Shown piece after piece: positions 1-9,471 of a stretch of 64,000 nucleotides of DNA. A program made the position numbers and the translations under genes. The notes below the pieces were generated by a model. It was not told the DNA's origin, made no database searches, and worked only from the letters and a program-made list of their open reading frames with translations. Positions within the stretch are counted from its first letter, which is position 1; every line of letters starts with the position of its first letter. Source of the stretch: Paraburkholderia dinghuensis (GTDB lineage: Bacteria; Pseudomonadota; Gammaproteobacteria; Burkholderiales; Burkholderiaceae); the NCBI RefSeq assembly GCF_003837865.1, contig NZ_RQIS01000003.1, positions 1 through 64,000 on the forward strand, given 5' to 3'.

Positions 1-35
1 CATCGCTTGATGTCTTCTTCCATCTTCACGCTCAT
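1..35 (-). CDS. N-terminus of an IS transposase subunit (DUF1153-like), cut by the window edge
   Basis: Only the first codons are inside the window. Read on the minus strand from ATG at 35, they give MSVKMEEDIKRW, which matches the start of small DUF1153-type OrfA proteins of IS elements common in Burkholderiaceae (recognised from memory). A good ribosome-binding site, GAAGGA, lies just upstream, which supports this start. The rest lies before base 1, so completeness cannot be judged. The IS terminal repeat should fall somewhere in the following 100 bases but I could not define it. Confidence 0.55.
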   Translation of the reverse strand, partial: MSVKMEEDIKR

Positions 36-476
36 CGCCACGTTCCTTCAATTATGACTTGAGCAGGTTTTCACTGGGTCAATACAGTCCTGACTTCCCG
101 ATCAGCCTCATACGCGCTTCTTGTCAAACCCCGGGTGTGGGCAAGTTATGTATGTCGGCGCACAGATGGCGGCGTGTCCCAATGTTTTAATCGCAAGGCA
201 CATCCCGGCGGTGTGCTGATAACGCGCGCCCGCGTCACAAAAAGTGCGTGCCAGGTCAGCCATGCAATGAGTCAAGCCATAACTGGCTGGAGCGCCGATA
301 GCACGCACAACGTCGACGTTATGCGTGGAAGCGCTGCGATGATCGTCGCATGTCTCCATTACTGTGAGTGGGTGCCGCCTGGCATTCGGGTGTTCGCAGC
401 GTGCGCGTCGCGCAGCGTGTCGGCGTCGAGCACGTGATTGGCTGCGGTTCAGAACGTTTCGAATCCTGGGGCCCAA
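36..476. other. intergenic region between an IS edge and the FkbH-like gene
   Basis: About 440 bases without a supported gene. Overlapping open frames exist on both strands, but none has a ribosome-binding site together with a recognisable protein. The left part probably belongs to the insertion sequence at the window edge and the right part to the leader of the FkbH-like gene. No clear promoter or terminator was seen. Confidence 0.4.
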
Positions 477-2348
477 ATGCGTCAATTTTTTCGCGAATTG
501 TTTTACAGTTCCGTCGTCACCCAACAGGCTAAGTCGCCGCCGTCGCTGACGCCGCTCGCGATCGGCTCGCGCAAGCTCAACATACTTCTGCTCGGTACGT
601 GTGCGGTAGACATGATCGCCAGTCGAAGCGTAAATTCCGGGCACAACGTCAGGCATGTATTGATGGGAGCAAGGCGCCACTCGCCTGTCCCGGATGTCGA
701 CCCGTCAGATGATGTGGCCGTCGTGAGCCTCACCCTTCGGGATATTCTGAGCGAAGTGACGCAAACGCAACAGCCCGCGGCCGACATGACCTTTTCGAGG
801 ATCCAGTCAGGCGACGATGCTCGAGCCTTTCTGGAAAGTGCGGGTGAATATCTCTCCTGGAAGGTGGCGCAGATTGCCGGGGAGATAACGACGGTTCCGG
901 TTTTATTCATGTCGTTTTTCGAGCCAAGCTTCAATTACCTTGGCGACGTCGTTGATCCATTCAGTCCAACATCGCCTGGATATCTCGTTCGTGAAATGAA
1001 TCGGCTTTTCAACGAGGCGATCAGGAAGACGAATAATTGCTATTTTCTCGAGTCCAACGAGATATTGAATTTCGTCGGACGCCGGCACTTGCAGGATGAT
1101 GCCCTCGCGAGCAGTTCGCATGCCTCGTTGATCAACGATTGGGATTTCAAGCTTGACGCTGGTCGGCTGAATGCACCGAAAGCGCTCGGGAATATTCTCA
1201 CCTATGAAGTTGCATCTCGGGAATTCATCCTTGCGCTCCTCTCCCGGATTGAAGCGATACTAAGGATAATCGAGCAGCGAAACCCGGTGAAGCTGATCAT
1301 CGTTGATCTCGACGACACCCTGTGGCGTGGAGTTGCTGCGGAAGGTGAGAGCCTGAGCGTGCATGATCGCATCGAAGGTTGGCCTATTGGCCTCGCGGAA
1401 GCCCTGATGTTCTTCAAAAGACGCGGCGGACTGTTGGCTATCTGTAGTAAGAATGAGGAAGCGCCTACCATCGAAAGGTTCAACGCGATCTGGCGTGGCG
1501 CCATCACCCTGGATGATTTTGCTTGTGCGCGCATAAACTGGAACCCCAAGTCGCAGAACATCCGTGAAATCATCAAGGAGGTGAATCTGCTCCCGGGAAA
1601 CTGTGTCTTCATCGACGACAATGACCGTGAGTTGTCCGAGGTGAAGGCTGCGATCCCCGACATTCGCTGTCTGGGCGGAAACCACTACGACTGGCGGCGA
1701 ATCATCCTTCGATCGGCTGAAACACAGGTGCCCATCGTTACTGAAGAGTCCTCGCGACGTACAGAGCTCGTGCGCGCAATCTCGCAGCGCGAAGCCGGTT
1801 CCGACGTCGCCAGCGGTGTTTCGCGCGAAGAGTGGCTAGCTTCATTGCAGTTACGTCAGTCGTTCTTTTTGATCAAAAGCCCGACGTCCAGGCACTTCGA
1901 ACGTGCGTTCGAGCTAATCAACAAGACAAATCAATTCAACACGACGGGGAAAAGGTGGGAAAAGTCGGAGTTTGAGAAATTTCTAAGCGTAGGCGGCTAC
2001 TGTGTCGTCTCGTCTCTGCGAGACAAGCTGATAGATAATGGCATCATCTCGGTCTGCCTGGTCAAATGCGCGAATATCGTGCAAGTTGTTCTCTCGTGCC
2101 GCGTATTTGGACTTGGGGCGGAACTGGTCGTCGGTGCCATCGCGACCCGATTGGCGCTTAAATCGCATCCTGAGATTCGCGCGGAACTGATCGATACAGG
2201 AAAGAACGCGACCTGTCACGATTATTTCAGGCGGATCGGCTTTTCCCAAACGAAGACAGGTTTGTACTCGAGCGCTGCGAATGAGCCGCCGTCCTACATC
2301 AAGATCGAAAATCTGGGCACTACCGAGTTCCCACCTGTCCAGATCTAA
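477..2348 (+). CDS. FkbH-like HAD-family protein with C-terminal acyltransferase-like domain
   Basis: About 623 residues. The HAD motif I, DLDDTLWRG, is at about residue 277, preceded by a long N-terminal region typical of FkbH-like proteins. The last ~150 residues resemble a GNAT-type domain. In polyketide systems FkbH proteins load a glyceryl unit from 1,3-bisphosphoglycerate onto an acyl carrier protein; relatives in polysaccharide loci may prepare acyl or glyceryl decorations. No acyl carrier protein gene is beside it, so the exact role is open. ATG at 477 is chosen because the reading frame to its left offers only a TTG at 438. The downstream neighbours are a glycosyltransferase and a flippase, which suggests a surface-glycan job. 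Confidence 0.75.
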   Translation: MRQFFRELFYSSVVTQQAKSPPSLTPLAIGSRKLNILLLGTCAVDMIASRSVNSGHNVRHVLMGARRHSPVPDVDPSDDVAVVSLTLRDILSEVTQTQQPAADMTFSRIQSGDDARAFLESAGEYLSWKVAQIAGEITTVPVLFMSFFEPSFNYLGDVVDPFSPTSPGYLVREMNRLFNEAIRKTNNCYFLESNEILNFVGRRHLQDDALASSSHASLINDWDFKLDAGRLNAPKALGNILTYEVASREFILALLSRIEAILRIIEQRNPVKLIIVDLDDTLWRGVAAEGESLSVHDRIEGWPIGLAEALMFFKRRGGLLAICSKNEEAPTIERFNAIWRGAITLDDFACARINWNPKSQNIREIIKEVNLLPGNCVFIDDNDRELSEVKAAIPDIRCLGGNHYDWRRIILRSAETQVPIVTEESSRRTELVRAISQREAGSDVASGVSREEWLASLQLRQSFFLIKSPTSRHFERAFELINKTNQFNTTGKRWEKSEFEKFLSVGGYCVVSSLRDKLIDNGIISVCLVKCANIVQVVLSCRVFGLGAELVVGAIATRLALKSHPEIRAELIDTGKNATCHDYFRRIGFSQTKTGLYSSAANEPPSYIKIENLGTTEFPPVQI

Positions 2349-2688
2349 AAGGCTCTTCGGGGATTGGCGGGTGTGCCGGTCACGGCGGGTACGCGTGACA
2401 CAAGCATGTGCCTTCGGAGCGTATGCGGCAGACGACAGGCTCTCTACTTGATCGACGCCTGCTGTCGGCCCCCATCCGACGATTCCGTCTGAGTCAGAAC
2501 GTTGTTCGCCTCCGCCGCCGTTCACCGATCCGCCCAGCCGCAGTTTGGCGACATGTGCGTTGCGTCCGGAGCTATGCGGTCAACCCCTCATTTGTGGTGC
2601 CATTTCATTGGATTTTTCCCGCCAAACTGCAAAAATTCAGAATATATCGGACAAATGTCCATAATGATCTTGTATTTTGAGGTGGTTT
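2349..2688. other. gap between FkbH-like gene and GT25 gene
   Basis: About 340 bases with no supported gene. Base composition becomes AT-rich towards the right end, as in a promoter region for the glycosyltransferase. The only notable site is GAGGTGG at 2679-2685, the ribosome-binding site of the next gene. Confidence 0.4.
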
Positions 2689-3504
2689 ATGCGGGCTTTT
2701 ATTATATCTTTAAAAGATAGTCAGTGTGAAAGTAATAAAGAAATCGCTTCAATTCTTGAGCAGGGGCGATTCGAGGCTAACTTCATCGATGCAGTATATG
2801 GACCGGGCCTGAGTGCAAAAGAGTATTTCGTAGCGGTTAGGAAATATTTTAATGCGGGAAATTCGCTGGTCACGCCTTCCGAATTGGGCTGCGCCCTGAG
2901 CCACAAGAAGGCGTATGAGGCTTTCCTGCGTACGGGTGACTCGCATGCTCTGATCCTCGAGGATGACGTTATTCTCGAAGCGAATGCTTGCGAAAAAATT
3001 CAGCGGATCATGGGGCAATTTGGCAATTTCGAAGGTTACTTGCATCTGGGAGGAATAGAAGGGTTGCTGGAAAGTTTTGGGCGCGTGGGTGGCACGATTT
3101 GCTGTGAAGTCCCGCCCGTTTTCAAAGTAAATCGTTCGGACTTGCGGTATCTCTACCGGACAGTCGGGTACGTGATTTCGTCGGCATTCGCGAAGAAAAT
3201 CGTAAACCTGATGGATCAGGATATGTTCGTGATTGATGATTTTTCGCATATCCGGCAAAGCGTGCAGATTGGCGAATTCTATTTTGCAAATATTGTCAAA
3301 CATCCTGTCGACCCACGCGCATCCAGCATCCAGAGCGAGAGGGACCTCAAGGGATCGCGCCGCGCGAGCTCAAAACTGGCGGCGCGGATCTACCGCAAAC
3401 TAGCGATGCGGATCGAGCGTGAAATTGACATCGCATTGCGCAGCAGAGAAAAAATCATTAATCAACTTCGCGCCATTGATGCGGGGAGCCTGCCTCTCGA
3501 GTGA
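2689..3504 (+). CDS. glycosyltransferase family 25 (LPS biosynthesis type)
   Basis: 271 residues starting MRAFIISLKDS, the usual opening of family 25 transferases that add galactose or similar sugars to lipooligosaccharide. The family core is visible: PSELGCALSHKKAYE at about residues 61-75, then a hydrophobic strand with the acidic motif LILEDDVILE, which is the metal/nucleotide-sugar site. ATG at 2689 is chosen over the in-frame TTG at 2677 because GAGGTGG sits at the right distance. It acts in the cytoplasm at the inner membrane. The donor and acceptor sugars cannot be read from the sequence. The first third is less GC-rich than its surroundings, which is common for transferred glycan genes. 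Confidence 0.8.
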   Translation: MRAFIISLKDSQCESNKEIASILEQGRFEANFIDAVYGPGLSAKEYFVAVRKYFNAGNSLVTPSELGCALSHKKAYEAFLRTGDSHALILEDDVILEANACEKIQRIMGQFGNFEGYLHLGGIEGLLESFGRVGGTICCEVPPVFKVNRSDLRYLYRTVGYVISSAFAKKIVNLMDQDMFVIDDFSHIRQSVQIGEFYFANIVKHPVDPRASSIQSERDLKGSRRASSKLAARIYRKLAMRIEREIDIALRSREKIINQLRAIDAGSLPLE

Positions 3505-3727
3505 GCGTCAGTGGCACATCGCTATCTTGTCGACTGCCAGTCACGGGGCGACATATCACAGTACCCCGGTTTGCCAGAGGGTTTGAATTGCTCCTGGACG
3601 GCATGGCCAATCTTTAACTCTGTGTACTGGATCGCGTTCCCACGGGTTCTTGGCGCGTCAACTTTCCGGTCTATGCACTCGATGACCGGCAACAAGTCAC
3701 ATCGTGCCCGTCTATGTTGTGCAGGGA

Positions 3728-5200
3728 TCAGTGACTTTGTACCCAGCGGCTACGCATCGATGCGAACAGGCCGAGCACGCGTGCTGAGAGCAAAGGTTCC
3801 GCGTGCGCAGCCCACGCGAGCGCGACGCCAGTGGCGCCAATCCACATCGCGATGCTTGGCCACGTGAGCGGCGTGAGAGTGAGCGTGCCAACATACGCCA
3901 CGCCGATGATCAGCGTCGGTGCGGCCAGCATACGCAATGGGCGCGTGTCGAGACGTGCAGCATGGAATATCAGCACGCCGTCCACGACGCACCGTGCACT
4001 CCACGCCAGAGCGGCACCCAGCACGCCGAAGGTATGCATCGCCCACCACAGAAACGCGAGGAACGGCACAAGCTCGTACACCAGAAGGCGTGCGGGGACG
4101 CCAGGCCGGCCTATCGCTTGCAGGTGGCAGCCCGCAATCAACGCGAGACAATTAAACCAGGCGCCTACGAGGATCGTTTCGCCTACCGAGACTGAGCGTG
4201 CGGCGAATTCCTGGCCCACCCACAGCGAGAGAAATGGATGCATGAGAAACATGCCGAACACAATCATCGGCGTAAGCACTGCCGCGAAACCTCGTACGGT
4301 GATTGCGGAAAGCGATGTGGCATGAGTGGCTTCGAGCGACGAGAGGCGAGGAAACAGCGTGCGCGAGATTACGTTTGGAAGAAGTCGCACGCGCACGGCA
4401 AGGTTGAAGGGGACCTGGTAATAAGCGACCGCTTGAGGCCCGAGCGCGTGACCGATCATGATGCGGTCAGCGGTTTCATGTAGCGCAGCCGTAAGGTTTT
4501 GGGCGCTCATCCAGGCGCCGTAGGAGAACAACTTGCTAATCAGGTCCGGGCGCGGGCCGCTGGTAAATCGAAGCGGAAAGACACGCCAAACCACTAACGC
4601 ATACAACAACACTGTGCAAACGCTGGGCACCAGCGTTCCAAACACGACATAGCGCAGGCTTGGCCCGAAGAAAAACGCCGCGGCCAGTGGGGAGAGTTGA
4701 TACATGAGTGTGATTGGCAACTGCACCAGCGTGAGTACACCGAAGCGCTCACGCCCGGAAAGTGCGCCGGTGAGTACGCCAATGAGATTCGAGAGCGGCA
4801 TGAGACTGGCCACGTAGGGTAGCGCGGGCAACAATTCGGCCTGGAGCTTCGGCCCGAGGTTGAAGTACGGAAGCAGCAAGTGCATGGCGATGTAAAGCAC
4901 TATGCCGCAAACCAGACCGAGCGCTATATTTAGAATCAGCGCCGTCCATAGGACTGCCTCGCGCTCGCTGTGTTGCGCATTAGTGAGTTGCGCGATGCGG
5001 TTGGCCGTTGCAGCGGACAGCCCCATGTCCAGGAAGCCGAAATAACCCTGAATCATCCAGACGATAGCTAATACACCGTAGCGTGCCGTGCCGATGTAAT
5101 GGAGGTAGATGGGTGTCGTCACGAGCGCAACGCAAATCGGCAGAATGCTGCTGATAAAGTTCAACGTGGCGTTGCGCGTTAGACTGGGCTTTGCGGTCAT
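3728..5200 (-). CDS. Wzx-type polysaccharide flippase (MOP/MATE superfamily)
   Basis: About 490 residues with roughly 12-14 hydrophobic segments. The N-terminal region contains TPIYLHYIGTARYGVLAI, the pattern seen at the start of O-antigen flippases of the polysaccharide transporter family. Such proteins move undecaprenyl-diphosphate-linked repeat units across the inner membrane. ATG at 5200 (MTAKPSLTRN) is taken as start; an ATG at 5221 in the same frame is possible and neither has a strong ribosome-binding site. No Wzy polymerase is beside it. The main polysaccharide locus further on uses an ABC transporter instead, so this gene may serve a second glycan or be a leftover. Confidence 0.8.
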   Translation of the reverse strand: MTAKPSLTRNATLNFISSILPICVALVTTPIYLHYIGTARYGVLAIVWMIQGYFGFLDMGLSAATANRIAQLTNAQHSEREAVLWTALILNIALGLVCGIVLYIAMHLLLPYFNLGPKLQAELLPALPYVASLMPLSNLIGVLTGALSGRERFGVLTLVQLPITLMYQLSPLAAAFFFGPSLRYVVFGTLVPSVCTVLLYALVVWRVFPLRFTSGPRPDLISKLFSYGAWMSAQNLTAALHETADRIMIGHALGPQAVAYYQVPFNLAVRVRLLPNVISRTLFPRLSSLEATHATSLSAITVRGFAAVLTPMIVFGMFLMHPFLSLWVGQEFAARSVSVGETILVGAWFNCLALIAGCHLQAIGRPGVPARLLVYELVPFLAFLWWAMHTFGVLGAALAWSARCVVDGVLIFHAARLDTRPLRMLAAPTLIIGVAYVGTLTLTPLTWPSIAMWIGATGVALAWAAHAEPLLSARVLGLFASMRSRWVQSH

Positions 5201-5984
5201 GATGTGGTCCGGTGCGTGCATTCGCTGCGCGACTTTGTCTTGTGTAATGCGACCCGTGACGGATTCGTGATTGGTGTGAGCGCATGTGGCACTATCGCTG
5301 TTTTCCTCTGTCGGGCACAGGCGAGGATGCGTTCGAACGGGTACCGCTTATTCTGCGCTGAGGCAAGCTCGTACGTTTGTGCGTCGGCGCACGGAGCAGG
5401 GAGTGCCTGCGCCTTATCGCGAGGTTAAGTTTCGAGTCCGTCGGCTTTTCGAGCAGGTGTTCACTTCTTTGTTTGTTCGCTCGACAGGAAACGATGCCGA
5501 AAGTGCTTGTAAGCAATGGCTGCGTTCAATCATTGAACCATTGCTGCAGCCGGTATCCACTTCAGTGCGCACTCATTTTTTTCATGCCAGAATTCGCCCG
5601 CCGTGGCGGGGAAACAGGGCCAGAACTTTCGACGTGCCGCGCCTAAGCCCGTGCGCCAGTTGCCGCAACTTATTGTGTGCGGATTTGCGATTGTGGGCCG
5701 GACGTTGCGCTGGTGCGGAAGATTGCTGGAGCGACCGTGCTGGGTCGTGCGCGCACGAGCCTTGCGTGGCCCGTGGTGAAATGGGTTGTGGCGGCTGTGC
5801 AGCTGGAGAGTGGGGCGTAGGCCGTGGCGGGTGGGGGGCGGCATGGCGCCGACGAATCGCGCTGCACTGGAAAAACCGTCGCCTCGCCGCGCAGAAGTTC
5901 ATCCCGCAGTTCCAGAACCGGCGTCACACTAAGTGAGACAGCCGTGTCGGCGAGCTTTTGCTTTCGGCGAGCGGTTGGTGAACT
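5201..5984. other. gene-free stretch between flippase and ubi operon
   Basis: About 780 bases. Open frames on both strands are low-complexity, rich in Arg, Ala and Pro, overlap each other and show no family motif, so none is annotated. It separates two minus-strand transcription units and should hold the flippase promoter, but I see no convincing -35/-10 pair. Confidence 0.35.
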
Positions 5985-6425
5985 CTACAGACCCGGCTGA
6001 ACCCTTTCGCCGTAGCCGCGCTCAGACTGTGCCCTCGCGCTTCTTTTTTCCCCGCGCTCAAGACTCGCTGCTGTTTCCTTCGCCATCGCCAGGACCTGCT
6101 CGGCCTCGACCGGATCGAAATCCGCATGCAGTCGTTTCTTTACCCCACACTCGGCAAGTTGCATGTGCTTGTCGGGCGTGATGCCGTGCCGTTCGAGCGA
6201 CCGTTTTGCACAGACGAGCGGGCAACCGTCGATCACCAGAATGGGGCGGCCCGCGCGCGCGACTTTCAACAAAGCAGGAACATCCCCACCCACACCGGCG
6301 ATGCACGACATTTCCGCCGAGCCCTGACGGTCGAGCCGCACAGCCACGTGGTTGGCGAGCTGAGCCGCGCTCGAGCATCCGGAACAAGCGTAGACAAGCG
6401 GCAACGACTTATATTCACTGTTCAT
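5985..6425 (-). CDS. putative zinc-binding DGC-domain protein
   Basis: 146 residues with six cysteines arranged as in DGC-family proteins: C14 and C17 in YACSGCSS, C41, C68 and C72 in VIDGCPLVCAK, and C93. The name-giving Asp-Gly-Cys is present at 66-68. Members are thought to bind zinc or another metal; no reaction is established. ATG at 6425 is chosen because GGGAGGT stands ideally upstream, whereas the longer frame would begin inside that site. It is the last gene of the ubiU-ubiV-ubiT unit, 64 bases after ubiT, which suggests co-expression under low oxygen and possibly a role in metal or Fe-S supply (inference). The basic C-terminal 25 residues look unstructured. Confidence 0.75.
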   Translation of the reverse strand: MNSEYKSLPLVYACSGCSSAAQLANHVAVRLDRQGSAEMSCIAGVGGDVPALLKVARAGRPILVIDGCPLVCAKRSLERHGITPDKHMQLAECGVKKRLHADFDPVEAEQVLAMAKETAASLERGEKRSARAQSERGYGERVQPGL

Positions 6426-6489
6426 TCTGGAACCTCCCACTTTGGCGGCTTTCCTGCGGGCTTATCGAACGGACCGGACCTTGCTTCTC

Positions 6490-6945
6490 CTATTCACCAC
6501 GCCGAAACATGCGGGGCGGTTCGAAGCGGTCAAGCGAAAAGACCGAGAAGTCGATGGCGTCGAGCGAATTCTTCACCAGCAAGCCCAGTTCCGTATCGCC
6601 CTCCATCGTCAGTCGCCGACTGAAAAACAGCGTATCCGGATCTTCCGCCCGCCGCGCGAGCAAAAAGAAATCATAGGCGTCGGCGCTGATAGTCAGCGCG
6701 ATTTCGCCCTGATGTCGCGCTGCCGCGAACGTGCCATTGCGGCACACAAAATCGAAAGCGATGCAGGCATCTTTCACTTGAATGCGCAGCGGCCGGCCAT
6801 TTAGCAGCTCAAGCGCATCGGCGGGCAGATGCCTGGTCAGCGCGAGATTGAGGCCCCGGACGAACAGTACGGACCCCGGCCACGCGGGCAATATCGACAG
6901 TGCTTTCCCAACCAGCGAAGGGAGCTTGTACGAAGCGGTGCTCAT
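6490..6945 (-). CDS. ubiT: UbiT, SCP2-domain accessory factor of O2-independent ubiquinone synthesis
   Basis: 151 residues forming a single SCP2/sterol-carrier-like lipid-binding domain, with the stretches LNGRPLRIQVKD and FFSRRLTMEGDTELGL typical of the UbiT (YhbT) family. UbiT is the lipid-binding partner that lets hydroxylation of ubiquinone precursors proceed without oxygen together with UbiU and UbiV. ATG at 6945 has GAGGAG upstream. The open frame extends 71 codons further but that part has no family similarity. It follows ubiV by 166 bases and precedes the DGC gene. Identification rests on the family pattern plus the neighbouring ubiU and ubiV. Confidence 0.85.
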   Translation of the reverse strand: MSTASYKLPSLVGKALSILPAWPGSVLFVRGLNLALTRHLPADALELLNGRPLRIQVKDACIAFDFVCRNGTFAAARHQGEIALTISADAYDFFLLARRAEDPDTLFFSRRLTMEGDTELGLLVKNSLDAIDFSVFSLDRFEPPRMFRRGE

Positions 6946-7111
6946 CGGAAACAACTCCTCAAAAAACCATGCTATGGGAAGTCTGCTATGCCGACTTCCC
7001 CGGGGCGCCTGATTCGGTAACCAGGCAGGGTCGAGCGTGTGACGCGTCACAAACAAACGCACCGACGATGCGGATCGCACGCGTCCGTGATTGCCGCGTC
7101 GGTCGCCGCCG

Positions 7112-7999
7112 TTAACCCGCTCGACGCGAAAGACCGGCCATACCGTGCCAGAAGCCATCGCAGTGCGCTTCCGGCATCAGGGAATGCATCTGCGACAGCG
7201 CTTGCGCCCCGTCCTGCCGTCCATCGATGACGTCGTCAAAAAGCTTGACGATCTCGGTCATGTGTTGCGACTGCGGGCTCAGGCGCAGCACATCGACCTT
7301 CAATGCCTTCAGTGCATCGATTTCGCCGATCAGGTTGTACACGCGCGCCGATTGAGTCGAGATGCCGTTCAGGACCAGAAATGGCTCACCGTCGCGCGTA
7401 TTGAGCATCAGACCATCGGGATGATCGATGCAAACGTACTGGCAATTGTCGCGCGGAAGGTTCCGGTTACGCGCAGTAAAACATCGCGCGGAAAACGCCA
7501 GCGGCATGCGTCCGTACGCAAACACTTCGGTTTGCAGTTGAGGTGGTCGGTCCGCCTGCATTTGCGCGAGCGCGTCTCTTCCCAATTCAAGCGGCATCAC
7601 CCATCGCTGCGCGCCCAGGCCCGCGAGCATGCCAAGCGTCGGCGCGTTGTAGACGTTCAACCATGGCCCGGCGACAAACGGAGTGTTTTCGACGCAATGC
7701 ACCGCGCCCATATCGTTGGCTTCGACCATATAGCGGCCATTGCCCGTGACCTGCCGGAGTGTCGTGATGTCTTTGCCCGATTCGAGCAGCACTTGCGTGG
7801 ACAAGACGACTTCCTTGCCGGCCTGCGCGAGCATATCGGCGATTTCAAGCCAGTCGGGAAGGCGCAATTCGTGACGTCTCGAACAGACCGTCTCGCCCAG
7901 ATAGACAATGTCCACCGGCGCGTCAGTCATGGCCTCATAGAATTGCATCGTCGCGACGCGCGACCAGTAATACTGAAGGGGACCTAATGCGATTTTCAT
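7112..7999 (-). CDS. ubiV: UbiV, U32-type Fe-S protein of O2-independent ubiquinone hydroxylation
   Basis: 295 residues (E. coli UbiV has about 292). It opens MKIALGPLQYYW and contains the U32 peptidase-like barrel motifs, such as DIVYLGETVCSRRHEL. Cysteines at 39, 173, 186 and 190 match the spacing of the four 4Fe-4S ligands of E. coli UbiV (39, 180, 193, 197), so a cluster is expected. UbiV pairs with UbiU to hydroxylate ubiquinone precursors anaerobically, using prephenate as oxygen donor in studied species. ATG at 7999 has AGGAAC upstream. It lies 40 bases after ubiU, so co-transcription is likely. Confidence 0.9.
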   Translation of the reverse strand: MKIALGPLQYYWSRVATMQFYEAMTDAPVDIVYLGETVCSRRHELRLPDWLEIADMLAQAGKEVVLSTQVLLESGKDITTLRQVTGNGRYMVEANDMGAVHCVENTPFVAGPWLNVYNAPTLGMLAGLGAQRWVMPLELGRDALAQMQADRPPQLQTEVFAYGRMPLAFSARCFTARNRNLPRDNCQYVCIDHPDGLMLNTRDGEPFLVLNGISTQSARVYNLIGEIDALKALKVDVLRLSPQSQHMTEIVKLFDDVIDGRQDGAQALSQMHSLMPEAHCDGFWHGMAGLSRRAG

Positions 8000-8039
8000 A
8001 GTTGCGGTTCCTGCATGCGGCACGAAGGCGTCGCGCACA

Positions 8040-9074
8040 TCATTTCCATGGCCGGTGGTAGGCGCCCAGCGTGTGCTGCTGCCCCTCGGCAACCTTGTGG
8101 AGTTCGTCCATCCACGCGGGTTTGACGGCATACCGCGGCAAATTTGCACGGCACTGGTCGATGGCTTCTCGCCACACTCGCGTGACCTGTGCCACGTACG
8201 CGGGGCTGCGCTGCCGTCCTTCGATCTTCACGGCGCGCACGCCGATCTGCATCAGGCGCGGCAGGAGTTCCAGGGTGTTCAGGCTGGTCGGCTCCTCGAT
8301 CGCATAGTAGTTTTCGCCTTCAACGTCAAAGCGTCCTTTACACAGCGTCGGATAACCCGCGTTTTCATCGTCGGCGTAACGATCGATAAGCACGCCGTTC
8401 AGCCGCGACTCCATGCCTTGCGGCGTTTGCTGCCAGCGGACCGACTTCGCCGGGGAACACACCCCATAGGTATTCGGCGACTGGCCGGTGACATAGGACG
8501 ACAACGCGCAGCGTCCTTCGACCATGACGCACAAGCTGCCGAATCCGAACACCTCGATCTCGATGGGCGTTTTTTCGATGACCTGTTCGACTTGCGTGAT
8601 CGAAAGCACGCGCGGCAAAACGGCGCGCACCACACCGAAGTGCTCGCGATAGAAATTGAGCGCCTCGTAGTTCGTTGCCGATCCCTGCACGGACAAATGC
8701 AGGCGAAGATCCGGATAGCGCTCACTGGCGTACTGAATCAATCCCGCATCGGCGACGATGACGGCATCGACGCCGGACTGAGCCGCGCGGTCGACTGCCT
8801 CGCGCCAGGTCTTCCACGCCGTTGGCTGCGGATAGGTATTCAGCGCGAGGAAGACCTTGCGTTTCCTGTCGTGGGCGTACTGAATGCCGGTGCGGATGGC
8901 GGCTTCGTCAAAATTGAGGCCGGCGAAATTTCTGGCATTGGTCGCATCGCGAAAGCCGAGATACACGCAATCGGCGCCATTGTCCACCGCAGCCTTGAGC
9001 GCAGGCAGACTCCCTGCTGGGCACACCAGCTCCATCTGTGGCGAACCATCGTTTCCTGTACTGCCGTGTGTCAT
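8040..9074 (-). CDS. ubiU: UbiU, U32-type Fe-S protein of O2-independent ubiquinone hydroxylation
   Basis: 344 residues from ATG at 9074; the family core MELVCPAGSLPALK begins at residue 14. Cysteines 182, 189, 206 and 245 are each exactly 13 residues later than the four cluster ligands of E. coli UbiU (169, 176, 193, 232), so the 4Fe-4S site is intact. UbiU forms the hydroxylase with UbiV. The start at 9074 is supported by TTGGAG upstream; 9035 is an alternative giving the E. coli-like N-terminus. It is the first gene of the unit. An FNR-like box about 400 bases upstream on the same strand suggests induction under oxygen limitation. Confidence 0.9.
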   Translation of the reverse strand: MTHGSTGNDGSPQMELVCPAGSLPALKAAVDNGADCVYLGFRDATNARNFAGLNFDEAAIRTGIQYAHDRKRKVFLALNTYPQPTAWKTWREAVDRAAQSGVDAVIVADAGLIQYASERYPDLRLHLSVQGSATNYEALNFYREHFGVVRAVLPRVLSITQVEQVIEKTPIEIEVFGFGSLCVMVEGRCALSSYVTGQSPNTYGVCSPAKSVRWQQTPQGMESRLNGVLIDRYADDENAGYPTLCKGRFDVEGENYYAIEEPTSLNTLELLPRLMQIGVRAVKIEGRQRSPAYVAQVTRVWREAIDQCRANLPRYAVKPAWMDELHKVAEGQQHTLGAYHRPWK

Positions 9075-9471
9075 AGAAGATGACCGCTCCAAGAGATTTG
9101 AGAGAAATTGCTCGCGTTCAATCGCCAAAGCACCGTGGCAAGTACCGCGACAAACACCCTGATGGGCATCATTGAGAATGTCGGTTTCGAGCCCAATGCA
9201 AGCTGCGCGACGCAGATCCGGACAGGAAGGGCGTCAGGGGGAGAGCACCAGGGAAAAGGGGAACATTGCAAGTGACGGAATAGAACGTCTGCGTCTGCGC
9301 CGATGTCGATGAGCGGATGCGGAACCCGTCGCCGGCAGTAAAACGCAATTTGCCGTTGATTCCGGCGCGCTCGCCGGCGGTCTTCGACCAACATGCGGTT
9401 GAACCATAGCGACGATGGCGGTGAGGCGTGCGCCAAAGTCGACAGTCTGCAACGTCGGCGCATGCTTGACA

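Noticed and set aside
108..680. 190-codon minus-strand frame near the left edge
   Set aside because: It overlaps the FkbH-like gene start, has no ribosome-binding site and resembles no family.
5286..5936. 216-codon plus-strand frame
   Set aside because: Low-complexity Arg/Gly/Trp-rich product with stop-free frames on the other strand too; high GC explains the openness.
8055..9083. 342-codon plus-strand frame opposite ubiU
   Set aside because: Shadow of ubiU, whose Fe-S cysteines and family pattern are on the minus strand.
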